Shown here: in pieces, positions 1-6,278 of the stretch
Layout of the letters: each line of letters begins with the position of its first letter
Numbering within the stretch: position 1 is the stretch's first letter
Origin: Desulfovibrionaceae bacterium
GTDB lineage: Bacteria > Desulfobacterota > Desulfovibrionia > Desulfovibrionales > Desulfovibrionaceae
DNA: 6,561 bases
Direction of reading: 5' to 3'
NCBI GenBank assembly: GCA_030539415.1
Contig: JAUNSE010000114.1
Coordinates: 1-6,561 of the forward strand
The notes under the pieces: model-generated
What the model was told of the DNA's origin: nothing
Seen by the model: only the letters and a program-made list of their open reading frames with translations
The model's database searches: none
Made by a program: the position numbers and the translations under genes

Positions 1-12
1 ACAGCCGGACTG

Positions 13-19
13 AAAGGAG
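13..19 (+). promoter_or_regulatory. Ribosome binding site of the serine dehydratase gene
   Basis: AAAGGAG lies 6 nt before the ATG at 26, a near-ideal Shine-Dalgarno sequence and spacing. It fixes the start at 26, so the twin-arginine signal peptide belongs to the protein. A TGA at 11-13 just before it could be the stop of an upstream gene ending outside the window, but ten bases are too few to support that. Confidence 0.8.
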
Positions 20-25
20 TCCCGC

Positions 26-106
26 ATGCTGACACGCCGCAGCTTTCTCGCCATGAGCGCTCTTTGCGGAGGCGGGCTGGCCTTCGCTCCGGCCGCCGCT
101 CTGGCC
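26..106 (+). other. Twin-arginine (Tat) signal peptide coding segment
   Basis: Residues 1-27 show T3-R4-R5-S6-F7-L8, a good match to the S/T-R-R-x-F-L Tat consensus. A hydrophobic stretch (about 9-26) follows, then A25-L26-A27 as an AxA signal peptidase I site before Gly28. Residues 28-43 are a linker before homology to cytoplasmic serine dehydratases begins. Cys14 is not in a valid lipobox because Leu13 precedes it, so a lipoprotein is unlikely. Tat exports folded, cofactor-loaded proteins, which would suit an iron-sulfur enzyme. Confidence 0.75.
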
Positions 107-580
107 GGCTTCGATCCCGCGTGGAGGCCGGGCCATGCTCCGGACAGGCCGCTGGACATCTCCGTCTTCGAGATGTTCAAGATCGGCCCCGGCCCGTCAA
201 GCTCGCACACCATCGCGCCCATGAAGGCGGGCAACGACTTTCTCGCCCTCATGAAGACGCTTGACGCCGGGGCGCTGCGCAGGGCCGACAGAATCACGGT
301 CCGCCTCTACGGCAGCCTGGCCGCCACGGGCATCGGCCATGCCACCCACAAGGCCGTCACCGGCGGCCTGACGGGTGTCAGCCCGGAGGAAGCCTCGGCC
401 GAACTGATGGACAGCCTCTACCGCGACATGAAGGCCGGCTACACGGTCACCTGCGGCCCCCTGTCCCTGCCCTTCGGCATGGAGAACTTTGTCTTCGAGA
501 CCGCGGAGCCGGACGCCCCGTACAGCGACGTGCTGACCATCGAGCTCCGCGCCGGGGAAAAGGTCCTGCTGGAGCGCGAA

Positions 581-583
581 TAG
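581..583 (+). other. In-frame amber codon in the serine dehydratase frame
   Basis: TAG follows a Glu codon and precedes TAT-TCG-GTC-GGC-GGC-GGC (YSVGGG) in the same frame. E. coli SdaA has Tyr-Tyr-Ser-Ile-Gly-Gly-Gly here, so the stop sits at the first Tyr. One third-base change from TAC or TAT explains it; CAG to TAG is also possible. No second lesion is seen in the downstream 307 codons. Confidence 0.85.
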
Positions 584-1541
584 TATTCGGTCGGCGGCGG
601 CTTTCTGCAGTGGAAGGGCTGGAAGGCGCCGGAGCGCGGCCTGCCGGAGCACCGCTTCGACAGCATGAACGGACTGCTCGAATGTCTGCGCAAGACAGGC
701 AAAAGCCTGCCCGCCATTCTGCTGGACAACGAGCGGTCCATGACCGGCGCCGGAGCCGCGCAGGTGCGCGAGGGCATGCTGCGCCTGATCGGGGCCATGC
801 ACGCATCCGTCAGGAACGGACTCGAGCGCTCCGGCCCGCTCAAGGGTCCCTTCGGTCTGCAGCGGCGCGCCATGGGCATGTACGCGGAGGCTGAGCGGCT
901 TTCCGGACCCGAGGCCTTTCTGGCCCGGCTGAGCGCCCGCGGCCACGCGGCCGCGGAGGAGAACTCGGACGAGCACCCCATTGTCACCGCCCCCACGGCC
1001 GGCTCGGCCGGCGTCATGCCGGCCGTTGTCCACACCCTGGTCGAGGACCTGAAATACGATCCCGAACAGCTTGTGGACGGCATGCTGGCCGCCTCCCTGG
1101 TCGGCATGCTGGCCAAGCGCCACGCCAGCATCGCCGGCGCGGACGTGGGCTGCCAGGGCGAAATCGGCGTGGCCTCGGCCATGTCGGCGGCCCTGATTTC
1201 GCAGGTGCTGGACGGCGATCCGGCACTTGTCGAGAACAGCGCCGAACTGGCCATGGAGCATCACCTGGGCATGACCTGCGATCCTGTCGGCGGCTATGTG
1301 CAGATTCCGTGCATCTCCCGCTGCGCCATGGGCGCGGTCAAGGCCTGGAATGCCAGCGTGATGGCCCGCGCGGGCAGGACAACGGCCAATCCCGTGGGGC
1401 TTGATCTGGCCATACGCACCATGAACGCCACAGGCCGGGACATGGATGCCCGCTACCGGGAGACTGCCAGAGGCGGACTCGCCCTCTTCTACACCAGAGG
1501 CTGCTGAGGCGGACTGCCCTCCGGGGCGCCCCCCTGTGCCG

Positions 1542-1564
1542 CGCGGCCCGGAAGACGGGCCGCG
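1542..1564 (+). terminator. GC-rich hairpin after the serine dehydratase gene
   Basis: A perfect 9-bp stem (CGCGGCCCG at 1542-1550 with CGGGCCGCG at 1556-1564) closes a GAAGA loop, 34 nt past the stop codon. No T-run follows, so it is not a classical intrinsic terminator. It may protect the 3' end of the transcript or pause polymerase. Confidence 0.4.
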
Positions 1565-1622
1565 GACGAACAGAGACAGAATGCCGCCTTGTGACAACTG
1601 TCTGTTATCTGACCGGCAAGAC

Positions 1623-1653
1623 GTCATTTATTTGTTCGTTACCATGAAATGAC
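1623..1653. repeat. 7-bp inverted repeat
   Basis: GTCATTT (1623-1629) and AAATGAC (1647-1653) are perfect reverse complements separated by 17 nt, in an AT-rich patch just before the terminator. It could be a protein-binding site or a weak RNA hairpin. Nothing further supports a role. Confidence 0.3.
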
Positions 1654-1655
1654 AG

Positions 1656-1704
1656 GCCCCTGCCATGCAATGCGCACGCAGAAGCGTGCCTGGCGGGGGC
1701 TTTT
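1656..1704 (+). terminator. Rho-independent terminator downstream of the serine dehydratase gene
   Basis: A long hairpin is followed by TTTT (1701-1704). The outer stem pairs 1656-1665 with 1691-1700 (10 bp with one G-U pair). An inner 6-bp stem (1674-1679 with 1684-1689) closes an AGAA loop. The T-run lies on the plus-strand side, so it ends transcription coming from the serine dehydratase gene and insulates the promoter just after it. Confidence 0.7.
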
Positions 1705-1706
1705 CG

Positions 1707-1719
1707 CAATTTGAAATTG
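1707..1719. promoter_or_regulatory. Perfect 13-bp palindrome, candidate operator
   Basis: CAATTT-G-AAATTG is a perfect inverted repeat around a central G. Its right edge overlaps the TTGACA -35 box at 1717-1722, so a bound dimeric repressor would block RNA polymerase. The regulator is unknown; the position argues for function and the short length argues for caution. Confidence 0.4.
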
Positions 1720-1745
1720 ACAGCGGGAATCGATTTTCATAACAT
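1717..1745 (+). promoter_or_regulatory. Sigma70-type promoter
   Basis: A perfect TTGACA (1717-1722) is separated by exactly 17 bp from TAACAT (1740-1745), a 4/6 match to TATAAT. It lies in an AT-rich island directly after a terminator. Transcription would start near 1752 and run toward the sensor-transporter gene, giving an untranslated leader of about 500 nt. A separate small RNA from this promoter is an alternative, but I see no terminator for one. Confidence 0.55.
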
Positions 1746-1790
1746 TTCGCTTCGGACCGGCAGGCCGCAGACAGCAGAAAATCTTTCAAA

Positions 1791-1823
1791 TCACAAAGAT
1801 AGAAGAACATTGTGAGACATTGT
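1791..1823. repeat. Short repeat cluster downstream of the promoter
   Basis: TCACAA (1791-1796) and TTGTGA (1810-1815) form an inverted repeat with a 13-nt gap. ACATTGT occurs twice (1807-1813 and 1817-1823) as a direct repeat with a 10-bp period, one helical turn. These could be operator half-sites or a 5' UTR hairpin. TTGTGA is a typical CRP/FNR-family half-site, but the inverted arrangement (TCACA first) and spacing are not those of a standard site. Confidence 0.3.
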
Positions 1824-2256
1824 ATCCGCGTCTTTTTCGCATGAAAATGATGTCTCCTGTTCCGACAGACGGAAGTCAGACACAGAATTCCGTCCGATGC
1901 TTTCATTGCAGCCAGGTCTCCGGAAACTCTGCCCGACCGGCCGGCCCCTTTCGTTGCGGACATCCGCTCCATCCCGCCTCCGGGTCTGCGCGTTTTCCGG
2001 CCGGCGCAGGACCGTCACCGCACCATCCGGCTGCTGTTCCGACCGGGAGGAGCGATGATCCGGCGCCCGCTCTTCACCGAAGCGGCATCCCTTCCATGCA
2101 GGTTCATCCTGCTGCTCCCCGCATCCCGCCGTGCCGCATATTCCCCGCCCGGCCTGAAATATCGCCGGCACACACGCCCCTCACTCCTCCCGCTTTCTTG
2201 TTCCGGCCCTCACGGCCAGGCGCGCACCGTTTGCGGCGCGCAGCAGGTTTTCACCC
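1824..2256 (+). other. Long leader region without a convincing gene; C-rich, G-poor toward its end
   Basis: This stretch would be the 5' untranslated leader of the sensor-transporter transcript. Open frames here are Pro/Arg/Ser-rich, match no family I know and overlap the transporter start. From 2101 to 2220 I count 56 C and 25 G in 120 bases, a C-over-G excess like that of Rho loading (rut) sites. A small hairpin (2220-2224 with 2237-2241, plus 2227-2229 with 2234-2236) sits just before the start codon. GGGAGGAG at 2045-2052 precedes an ATG at 2055 by only 2 nt, too close for normal initiation. Confidence 0.35.
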
Positions 2257-4656
2257 ATGCCCCCTTCCCACAAAGACAGCTCCACCACAGCTCATGCCGG
2301 AAAATACAGAGCGCTCCTTGCCGGCTGGTTTGCCGTGCTCGTCTGCTCCCTCCTGCTCTACGACGCCCTGCTCTATTCGTCGTTGAACAGGGAGGCGTGG
2401 CGCAGCGCCGAAATTTCCGCCCGCCTAGCCGCGGCCAAACTGGCGGAGCGTCTTTCCACGGGTGTCGCCCTGGGCAAGAGGCTCGGTGCCTACCACGGCC
2501 TGCAAAGCTTTCTGGACTTCGAGGTCCAAAGCGCCGGCATGCCCATGGCCGTGCTTGACGCCGGGGGAAATGTTCTGGCCGCGTCCGACGGCTTTCCCGC
2601 CGCGCTGGTCGACGAGGCCCGGAGGAAAAGCGGGGGACGCCGGGTGCTTCCCGTTGAAACGGACGAGGGGGGACGGACGGTGCATATCCCCGTCACGGGC
2701 AGAGACGGCGCGGTCGTCGGCCATGTCGGCGTGCGCCTAGACGGCGGCCCCATCGAGCGGGAGCTGGCCGGACAGTTCAGGAACCAGCTTCTGATGCAGG
2801 CTCTGCTCTCTCTTGCCGGGCTTCTTGCCGCGGGCCTGCTTCTGAGACGGCGCAAGGAACAGCCGGCCCCTTCTGACGGCAGCGGGGCCGACCCCCTGGC
2901 CGATCCGGCCGAGACCTTCTTTCCCGGCCGTCTGCGCCGCATCTGCCTGCTTGTCTTCCTGGCCGTGCTGCTGGCCTGCGGAAGCCTCTCCATGGTCATG
3001 GCCGAAAGGCAGTACACCGCGGGACTCGGCAGGGACGCCGAACGCACCGGGCTCATGCTGACAGAGACGCTCGACCGCCTTCTTCTGACCGGAGTCACTC
3101 TTGACCGCATGGACAGGGTCGATGGCTATCTGGCCGGCATCGCCCAAATGCATGGCGGCGCAATCGCCCTGGACATTCTCGATGCCGAAAACCGCCCGCT
3201 GTCCTCGAGCGCCGCACCCGGCACGGCACTGCTGTCCGAACACCGCCTCTTCCCCCTGCTTGCCGGCGCGGCGGCGCATCTGGACAGGGATCCCGGCAGC
3301 GCTCCGCGTCTGCGCATCAGCCTTGTCCGCGGCCCTTGGCTCGAGCATCTGCGCGACCTCGCGCTGGACTTCCTGACCATGACCGCCATCGCCCTCATCT
3401 GCATGGTGGAGCTCTTCCTGCTGCTCACGCGCGGTCTGGCCAGATTCTCCGGGCGGGATGCGGCTCAGCAGGGCGCCGCCGGCGGGAGCAGCGCCCTTGT
3501 GCGCGCCCTGGCCTTCTTCTTCGTTTTCGGCCTGGACATGCCCATCTCCTTCTTCGCCCTGCAGATGGGCGAGCTCGTGCCCGCGGACGCGCCCTCGCGC
3601 AGCATGATGCTGGGCCTTCCCATCTGCGCGTGCATGGCCGCGACCGGCGTGTTCGCCTTTGCCGCCGGCACCTTCGTCCGGCGCTTCGGCATCAGGCTCC
3701 CGCTCATGCTGGGCATGGCCGTGGCCAGCCTGGCCTACGCGGGCTGCCTGCTCGCCCGGGAGCCCTGGCTGTACGTGGCGGCCTGCGCCCTCTCCGGCGC
3801 CGGCTACGGCACTGTCCTTCTCTGCCTGCAGGTGAGCACCGTGCGCGACGGACGTCTTGCCGACATGTACTCGGGCTTTTACGCCGGCTCGCTCTGCGGC
3901 AGCGCCATGGGAGCCATGCTGGCCGAGCGCTTCGGCTTTCCGCCCGTCTTCCTCGCGGCCGGGCTTGTCATGCTCTGCGCCGTGCCCCTGGGCCGCCTCT
4001 TTGTGGGGGACACAGCCCCGGATACGGCGCAGTCCGGCCAGGCCAGACTTTCCTGGACCGCCATGCGCCGCCTCCTGTGCGACAGAAGCTTTCTGGTCTT
4101 CGCGCTTCTGGCCCTCATGCCCCTGGCCATGGTCTATGTGGGCTTCACCCAGTATTTCCTGCCCGTCTACCTGAACAGCGTGGGCACCTCCCAGTCGAAC
4201 ATCGGCCGCGTCTACATGGTCGCCTGCCTGTTCATCATCTACTGCGGCCCACTGCTGGGCACGCTGGTGAAGAAGGCGCGCATGAAGTCGGACATGGTCG
4301 GCGCGGGAGGCCTTCTCTTCGCCCTGTCCCTCCTCTCCCTGGCTGTCCTGCCGCCCCTGCCCGGCGCCATGCTCGGCGCCGTGCTGATCGGCCTCGGCTG
4401 GGCCGCGAGCCTGAGCGCCCAGAGCGAATTCCTGCTCGGCCTTGACGCGGCCCGCGCCATCGGCGTCGATCAGAGCATGAGCCTGCTCAATGTCCTGCAG
4501 CGCGCGGCGCAGGTGCTCGGCCCCCTGGGCGCGGGCGCCATCCTGCTTGCCATGAGCGTGAATCAGGCGTCCATCCTGCTCGGCTGCGGCATAGCCATTC
4601 TTGCGCTGACCTTTGTCGTGCTCGCGCGCCTCGCTTTACGCGGAAGGCGTGCCTGA
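2257..4656 (+). CDS. MFS transporter fused to two N-terminal membrane-anchored extracytoplasmic sensor-like modules
   Basis: Predicted inner-membrane protein of 799 residues, about twice the usual 400 for MFS proteins. Helix at about 17-40, extracytoplasmic domain 41-177, helix 178-197, cytoplasmic linker 198-226, helix 227-249, second extracytoplasmic domain 250-367, helix 368-391, then about 12 helices from 412 to 793. In the MFS part, GTFVRRFGIR (471-480), after the second helix, fits the signature loop motif A (G-x-x-x-D/R-R-x-G-R/K-R). The two extracytoplasmic domains resemble each other (TGVAL at 68 and TGVTL at 278; VLDA and ILDA at 99 and 307), suggesting an internal duplication. They look like the small Cache/PAS-like ligand domains of bacterial receptors, but no kinase, HAMP or cyclase output domain follows: the MFS part takes that place. 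Substrate and direction are unknown. The start ATG has only a weak AGG (2245-2247) upstream; the next in-frame ATG is residue 95, beyond the first helix, so 2257 is preferred. It is followed 11 nt later by the next gene, so the two are probably co-transcribed. Confidence 0.85.
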   Translation: MPPSHKDSSTTAHAGKYRALLAGWFAVLVCSLLLYDALLYSSLNREAWRSAEISARLAAAKLAERLSTGVALGKRLGAYHGLQSFLDFEVQSAGMPMAVLDAGGNVLAASDGFPAALVDEARRKSGGRRVLPVETDEGGRTVHIPVTGRDGAVVGHVGVRLDGGPIERELAGQFRNQLLMQALLSLAGLLAAGLLLRRRKEQPAPSDGSGADPLADPAETFFPGRLRRICLLVFLAVLLACGSLSMVMAERQYTAGLGRDAERTGLMLTETLDRLLLTGVTLDRMDRVDGYLAGIAQMHGGAIALDILDAENRPLSSSAAPGTALLSEHRLFPLLAGAAAHLDRDPGSAPRLRISLVRGPWLEHLRDLALDFLTMTAIALICMVELFLLLTRGLARFSGRDAAQQGAAGGSSALVRALAFFFVFGLDMPISFFALQMGELVPADAPSRSMMLGLPICACMAATGVFAFAAGTFVRRFGIRLPLMLGMAVASLAYAGCLLAREPWLYVAACALSGAGYGTVLLCLQVSTVRDGRLADMYSGFYAGSLCGSAMGAMLAERFGFPPVFLAAGLVMLCAVPLGRLFVGDTAPDTAQSGQARLSWTAMRRLLCDRSFLVFALLALMPLAMVYVGFTQYFLPVYLNSVGTSQSNIGRVYMVACLFIIYCGPLLGTLVKKARMKSDMVGAGGLLFALSLLSLAVLPPLPGAMLGAVLIGLGWAASLSAQSEFLLGLDAARAIGVDQSMSLLNVLQRAAQVLGPLGAGAILLAMSVNQASILLGCGIAILALTFVVLARLALRGRRA

Positions 4657-4660
4657 AGGA
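4655..4660 (+). promoter_or_regulatory. Ribosome binding site overlapping the transporter stop codon
   Basis: GAAGGA overlaps the TGA stop (4654-4656) of the transporter gene and lies 7 nt before the ATG at 4668. This indicates translational coupling. A second ATG at 4671 is an alternative start that changes only one residue. Confidence 0.65.
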
Positions 4661-4667
4661 CCCTGCC

Positions 4668-6206
4668 ATGATGGAAAACACGCTTCCGGACCAGTCCGCC
4701 CGGGTCGACACCACTCCTGCCCCGCGCGGGACGGCCGGCCTCCGCGAGGCCTGCCTCTCCCAGCTTGAGGGCGTCATTTCCGATGCCATGCGGCTGATCG
4801 GCAGTGCGGCCGGCAGCCTCTCCCTGTCGGACTACGCGCGCTCCCTGCCTGGCGGCCGTCCGGCCCTGCAGGACGGCGGCGACCTTGTCGAAGTGGTGCG
4901 CACCCTGGCAGCGCGTCTTTATCCGTCGTCCGTGGCGAAGGGGCTCGAGCGCGAGCTGGAAGACCGCTATCTGGCTCTGACAGCCAACCATCTCGGCATC
5001 GACTACCATCCGGAATTTCTCCAGGGCGACTTTCTCTTTGCCATGGGCTGCCGGAAGGTGGTGCCCGTGTTCGCCTGCGGCGGGGTTCCCTGCGACAATC
5101 CCGCCTTTCCCAGAGGTGTTGTGCTGGCGCCGCGCTCCTCAGAGACCACCAGGCCCTTTCACCTGCCGCTGTTTTCCAATGCCCGCCGCCGCGCCCTCGT
5201 CTCGGTCAGGGAGGCCTACGGTGCGGACGATGCGCTCTCCGCGCTCGGGACCTACGTGTCCCGCGGCTGCCTGACACCCATCGAACGCAGCATCATCGAG
5301 GGACTGGTGCGGCGGCTCTACCTTGCGCCCGCGGTCCTCGGCCAGCGATCCTTCCGCGATCAGATGAGCATCGCCAACTCCCTTCTGTGGCAGAAGCTTG
5401 CCGCCCCCGATCTGCGTCTGCCCGCTCTGGTCAGCCTGGACCTGCAGCAGGTCGCGGCGGAGCTCATCATCCGCGATCTCGCCGGCAGCGGCACCCTGAT
5501 TCATGACCTGGTGCTCGAGCCCGAACTGACCAGGGCCGTGCAGGCCGAGCTGAACGGAGCGCGCTCCTGCTGGACGCTCAGGGAGAAGACGGGGGAGGAA
5601 GAGCCCGGTCTTGCCCGGGGCAGCTTCCTGTTCTGGGCCTTGGACGAGAAGAAGGCCGGGCTGCGCCTCATGCTGCATCCGCGCGAGCACAGTCTTGTCT
5701 GTCCGGACAGGCCGGAACTGAAGATAGCGCTGGAGCAGGAGGGACTGATCCAGGCCCTGAAAGAGGGGCGTCTCCTGCCCTCTCTCTATCTCTCCTTCGC
5801 CGCTCTGGCCCTGGCCAGAGGGCTGTCCTGCGCAGGCGGCGTCTTCCAGTGCGCCTACCTGCCACGCATGGCGCAGGGCACTGCCGAGGCGCTGCGCCGC
5901 TGCGGCGAAAGGGCCCGCGCCGAGCATCTTGCCGGCGTCAGCCCCGTCTGCACCGGCCCTCTGCCCCTGCGCGCGGACCTGCCCTTCGGCGGCTCTCCCG
6001 GAGACGACTGCGCGGCCGGCGCCATCGACATTCTGGCCGGTGGCGGCATCGGTGCAAGACTCTGGGCCGCGCTTGGCGACATCAGTCTGCGCGATGCCTT
6101 CCAGTGCGCCCTGTCCTATCACTACGAGGACCTTGTTGCGCCCTCCGCCCGCCTCGGCGGCTGGAAGACAGCCCTGGCCGCGCCGGGCCCCGGGCTCGCC
6201 GTCTGA
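4668..6206 (+). CDS. Uncharacterised 512-residue soluble protein, coupled to the sensor-transporter
   Basis: I do not recognise the family and assign no function. The protein has no signal peptide or membrane helix, so it is probably cytoplasmic. The first 25 residues look disordered; a largely helical region follows to about 105. The most conserved-looking part is 106-155: an Asn-His-x-x-Gly-x-Asp-Tyr-His segment (107-114), FLQGDFLFA (117-125), then PVFACGGVPCDN and FPRGV (133-151). Its His, Asp, Asn and Cys residues resemble an active or metal-binding site, but this is a guess. Later segments are LMLHPREHSLVCPD (334-347) and a Gly/Cys-rich stretch at 384-400 (ARGLSCAGGVFQCAYLP). There are 13 cysteines with no CxxC spacing. 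Codon use and GC content match the upstream gene. The 11-nt gap and overlapping ribosome binding site argue for a job on the substrate, product or signal of the transporter. No terminator follows, so transcription may continue into the racemase-like gene. Confidence 0.85.
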   Translation: MMENTLPDQSARVDTTPAPRGTAGLREACLSQLEGVISDAMRLIGSAAGSLSLSDYARSLPGGRPALQDGGDLVEVVRTLAARLYPSSVAKGLERELEDRYLALTANHLGIDYHPEFLQGDFLFAMGCRKVVPVFACGGVPCDNPAFPRGVVLAPRSSETTRPFHLPLFSNARRRALVSVREAYGADDALSALGTYVSRGCLTPIERSIIEGLVRRLYLAPAVLGQRSFRDQMSIANSLLWQKLAAPDLRLPALVSLDLQQVAAELIIRDLAGSGTLIHDLVLEPELTRAVQAELNGARSCWTLREKTGEEEPGLARGSFLFWALDEKKAGLRLMLHPREHSLVCPDRPELKIALEQEGLIQALKEGRLLPSLYLSFAALALARGLSCAGGVFQCAYLPRMAQGTAEALRRCGERARAEHLAGVSPVCTGPLPLRADLPFGGSPGDDCAAGAIDILAGGGIGARLWAALGDISLRDAFQCALSYHYEDLVAPSARLGGWKTALAAPGPGLAV

Positions 6207-6278
6207 ATGTAAATTCATTATATCAATATATTGTTACATAAAGATATCTGTATATATCAACCTATAAAAGGATCAGCA
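6207..6278 (+). promoter_or_regulatory. AT-rich intergenic segment with a candidate promoter
   Basis: 16 of 72 bases are G or C (about 22%), against a strongly GC-rich surround. TTGTTA (6231-6236), a 16-bp gap and TATATC (6253-6258) form a plausible promoter. CAATATATTG (6224-6233) is a perfect 10-bp palindrome overlapping that -35 box. TATATCAA occurs twice (6219-6226 and 6253-6260), 34 bp apart, about three helical turns and so on one face of the helix. Base composition alone makes spurious promoter matches likely. Confidence 0.4.
6267..6272 (+). promoter_or_regulatory. Ribosome binding site of the racemase-like gene
   Basis: AAAGGA lies 6 nt before the ATG at 6279. It selects this ATG over the in-frame TTG at 6231, whose extra residues would come from the AT-rich promoter region. 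Confidence 0.7.

Larger units (their letters stand above)
26..1507 (+). pseudogene. sdaA: Iron-sulfur L-serine dehydratase (L-serine ammonia-lyase) with Tat signal peptide, interrupted by an in-frame amber codon
   Basis: The family deaminates L-serine to pyruvate and ammonia with a 4Fe-4S cluster. Read through the TAG at codon 186, the frame gives 493 positions. Residues 1-27 are a Tat signal peptide. About 44-200 is the N-terminal (beta) domain, opening with VFEMFKIGPGPSSSHT, which matches the E. coli SdaA start. About 220-493 is the catalytic alpha domain. Cluster cysteines are C376 (GADVGCQGE), C418 (TCDPVGG) and C429 (QIPCISR), spaced 42 and 11. This is the spacing I recall for the Legionella enzyme (343/385/396). 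The protein ends in Cys493, like the Legionella C-terminal cysteine that enters the active site. The stop splits the conserved YYS-I/V-GGGF motif: TAG is followed in frame by YSVGGGF. No ribosome binding site precedes the next ATG (665), so a natural alpha/beta gene pair is unlikely. As read, translation yields 185 residues without the catalytic domain. The rest of the frame is undamaged, so recent inactivation, amber readthrough or a base-call error are all possible. Confidence 0.85.

Noticed and set aside
665..1507. Separate alpha-subunit gene for a two-subunit serine dehydratase
   Set aside because: No ribosome binding site precedes the ATG at 665, and the conserved YSVGGGF motif lies in frame between the TAG and that ATG, so the single-chain gene was simply interrupted.
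1589..1606. CRP/FNR-type site beginning TTGTGA
   Set aside because: Only the first half-site matches; the second half (TCTGTT) does not resemble TCACAA.
197..1627. 476-codon open frame on the minus strand, covering most of the serine dehydratase gene
   Set aside because: Gly/Ala/His/Arg-rich composition with no family resemblance. The plus-strand frame has clear conserved motifs, so this is an antisense shadow of GC-rich codon use.
1628..1972. 114-codon minus-strand frame in the AT-rich intergenic region
   Set aside because: Runs across the terminator and promoter elements, resembles no known protein and has no visible ribosome binding site.
1820..2386. 188-codon frame starting at TTG, with in-frame ATGs near 1841
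   Set aside because: Pro/Ser/Arg-rich, no family resemblance, no ribosome binding site, and it overlaps the transporter gene by 130 nt.
2055..2558. Small gene or leader peptide starting at ATG 2055 after GGGAGGAG
   Set aside because: Spacing to the purine-rich motif is only 2 nt, the composition is non-coding in character, and it overlaps the transporter by about 300 nt.
3336..4445. 369-codon plus-strand frame inside the transporter gene
   Set aside because: Arg/Pro/His-rich shadow; the overlapping frame encodes clear MFS helices.
5139..6218. 359-codon minus-strand open frame opposite the unknown protein
   Set aside because: Low-complexity Gly/Ala/Gln-rich translation without recognisable features. 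The plus frame has a ribosome binding site and operon context.
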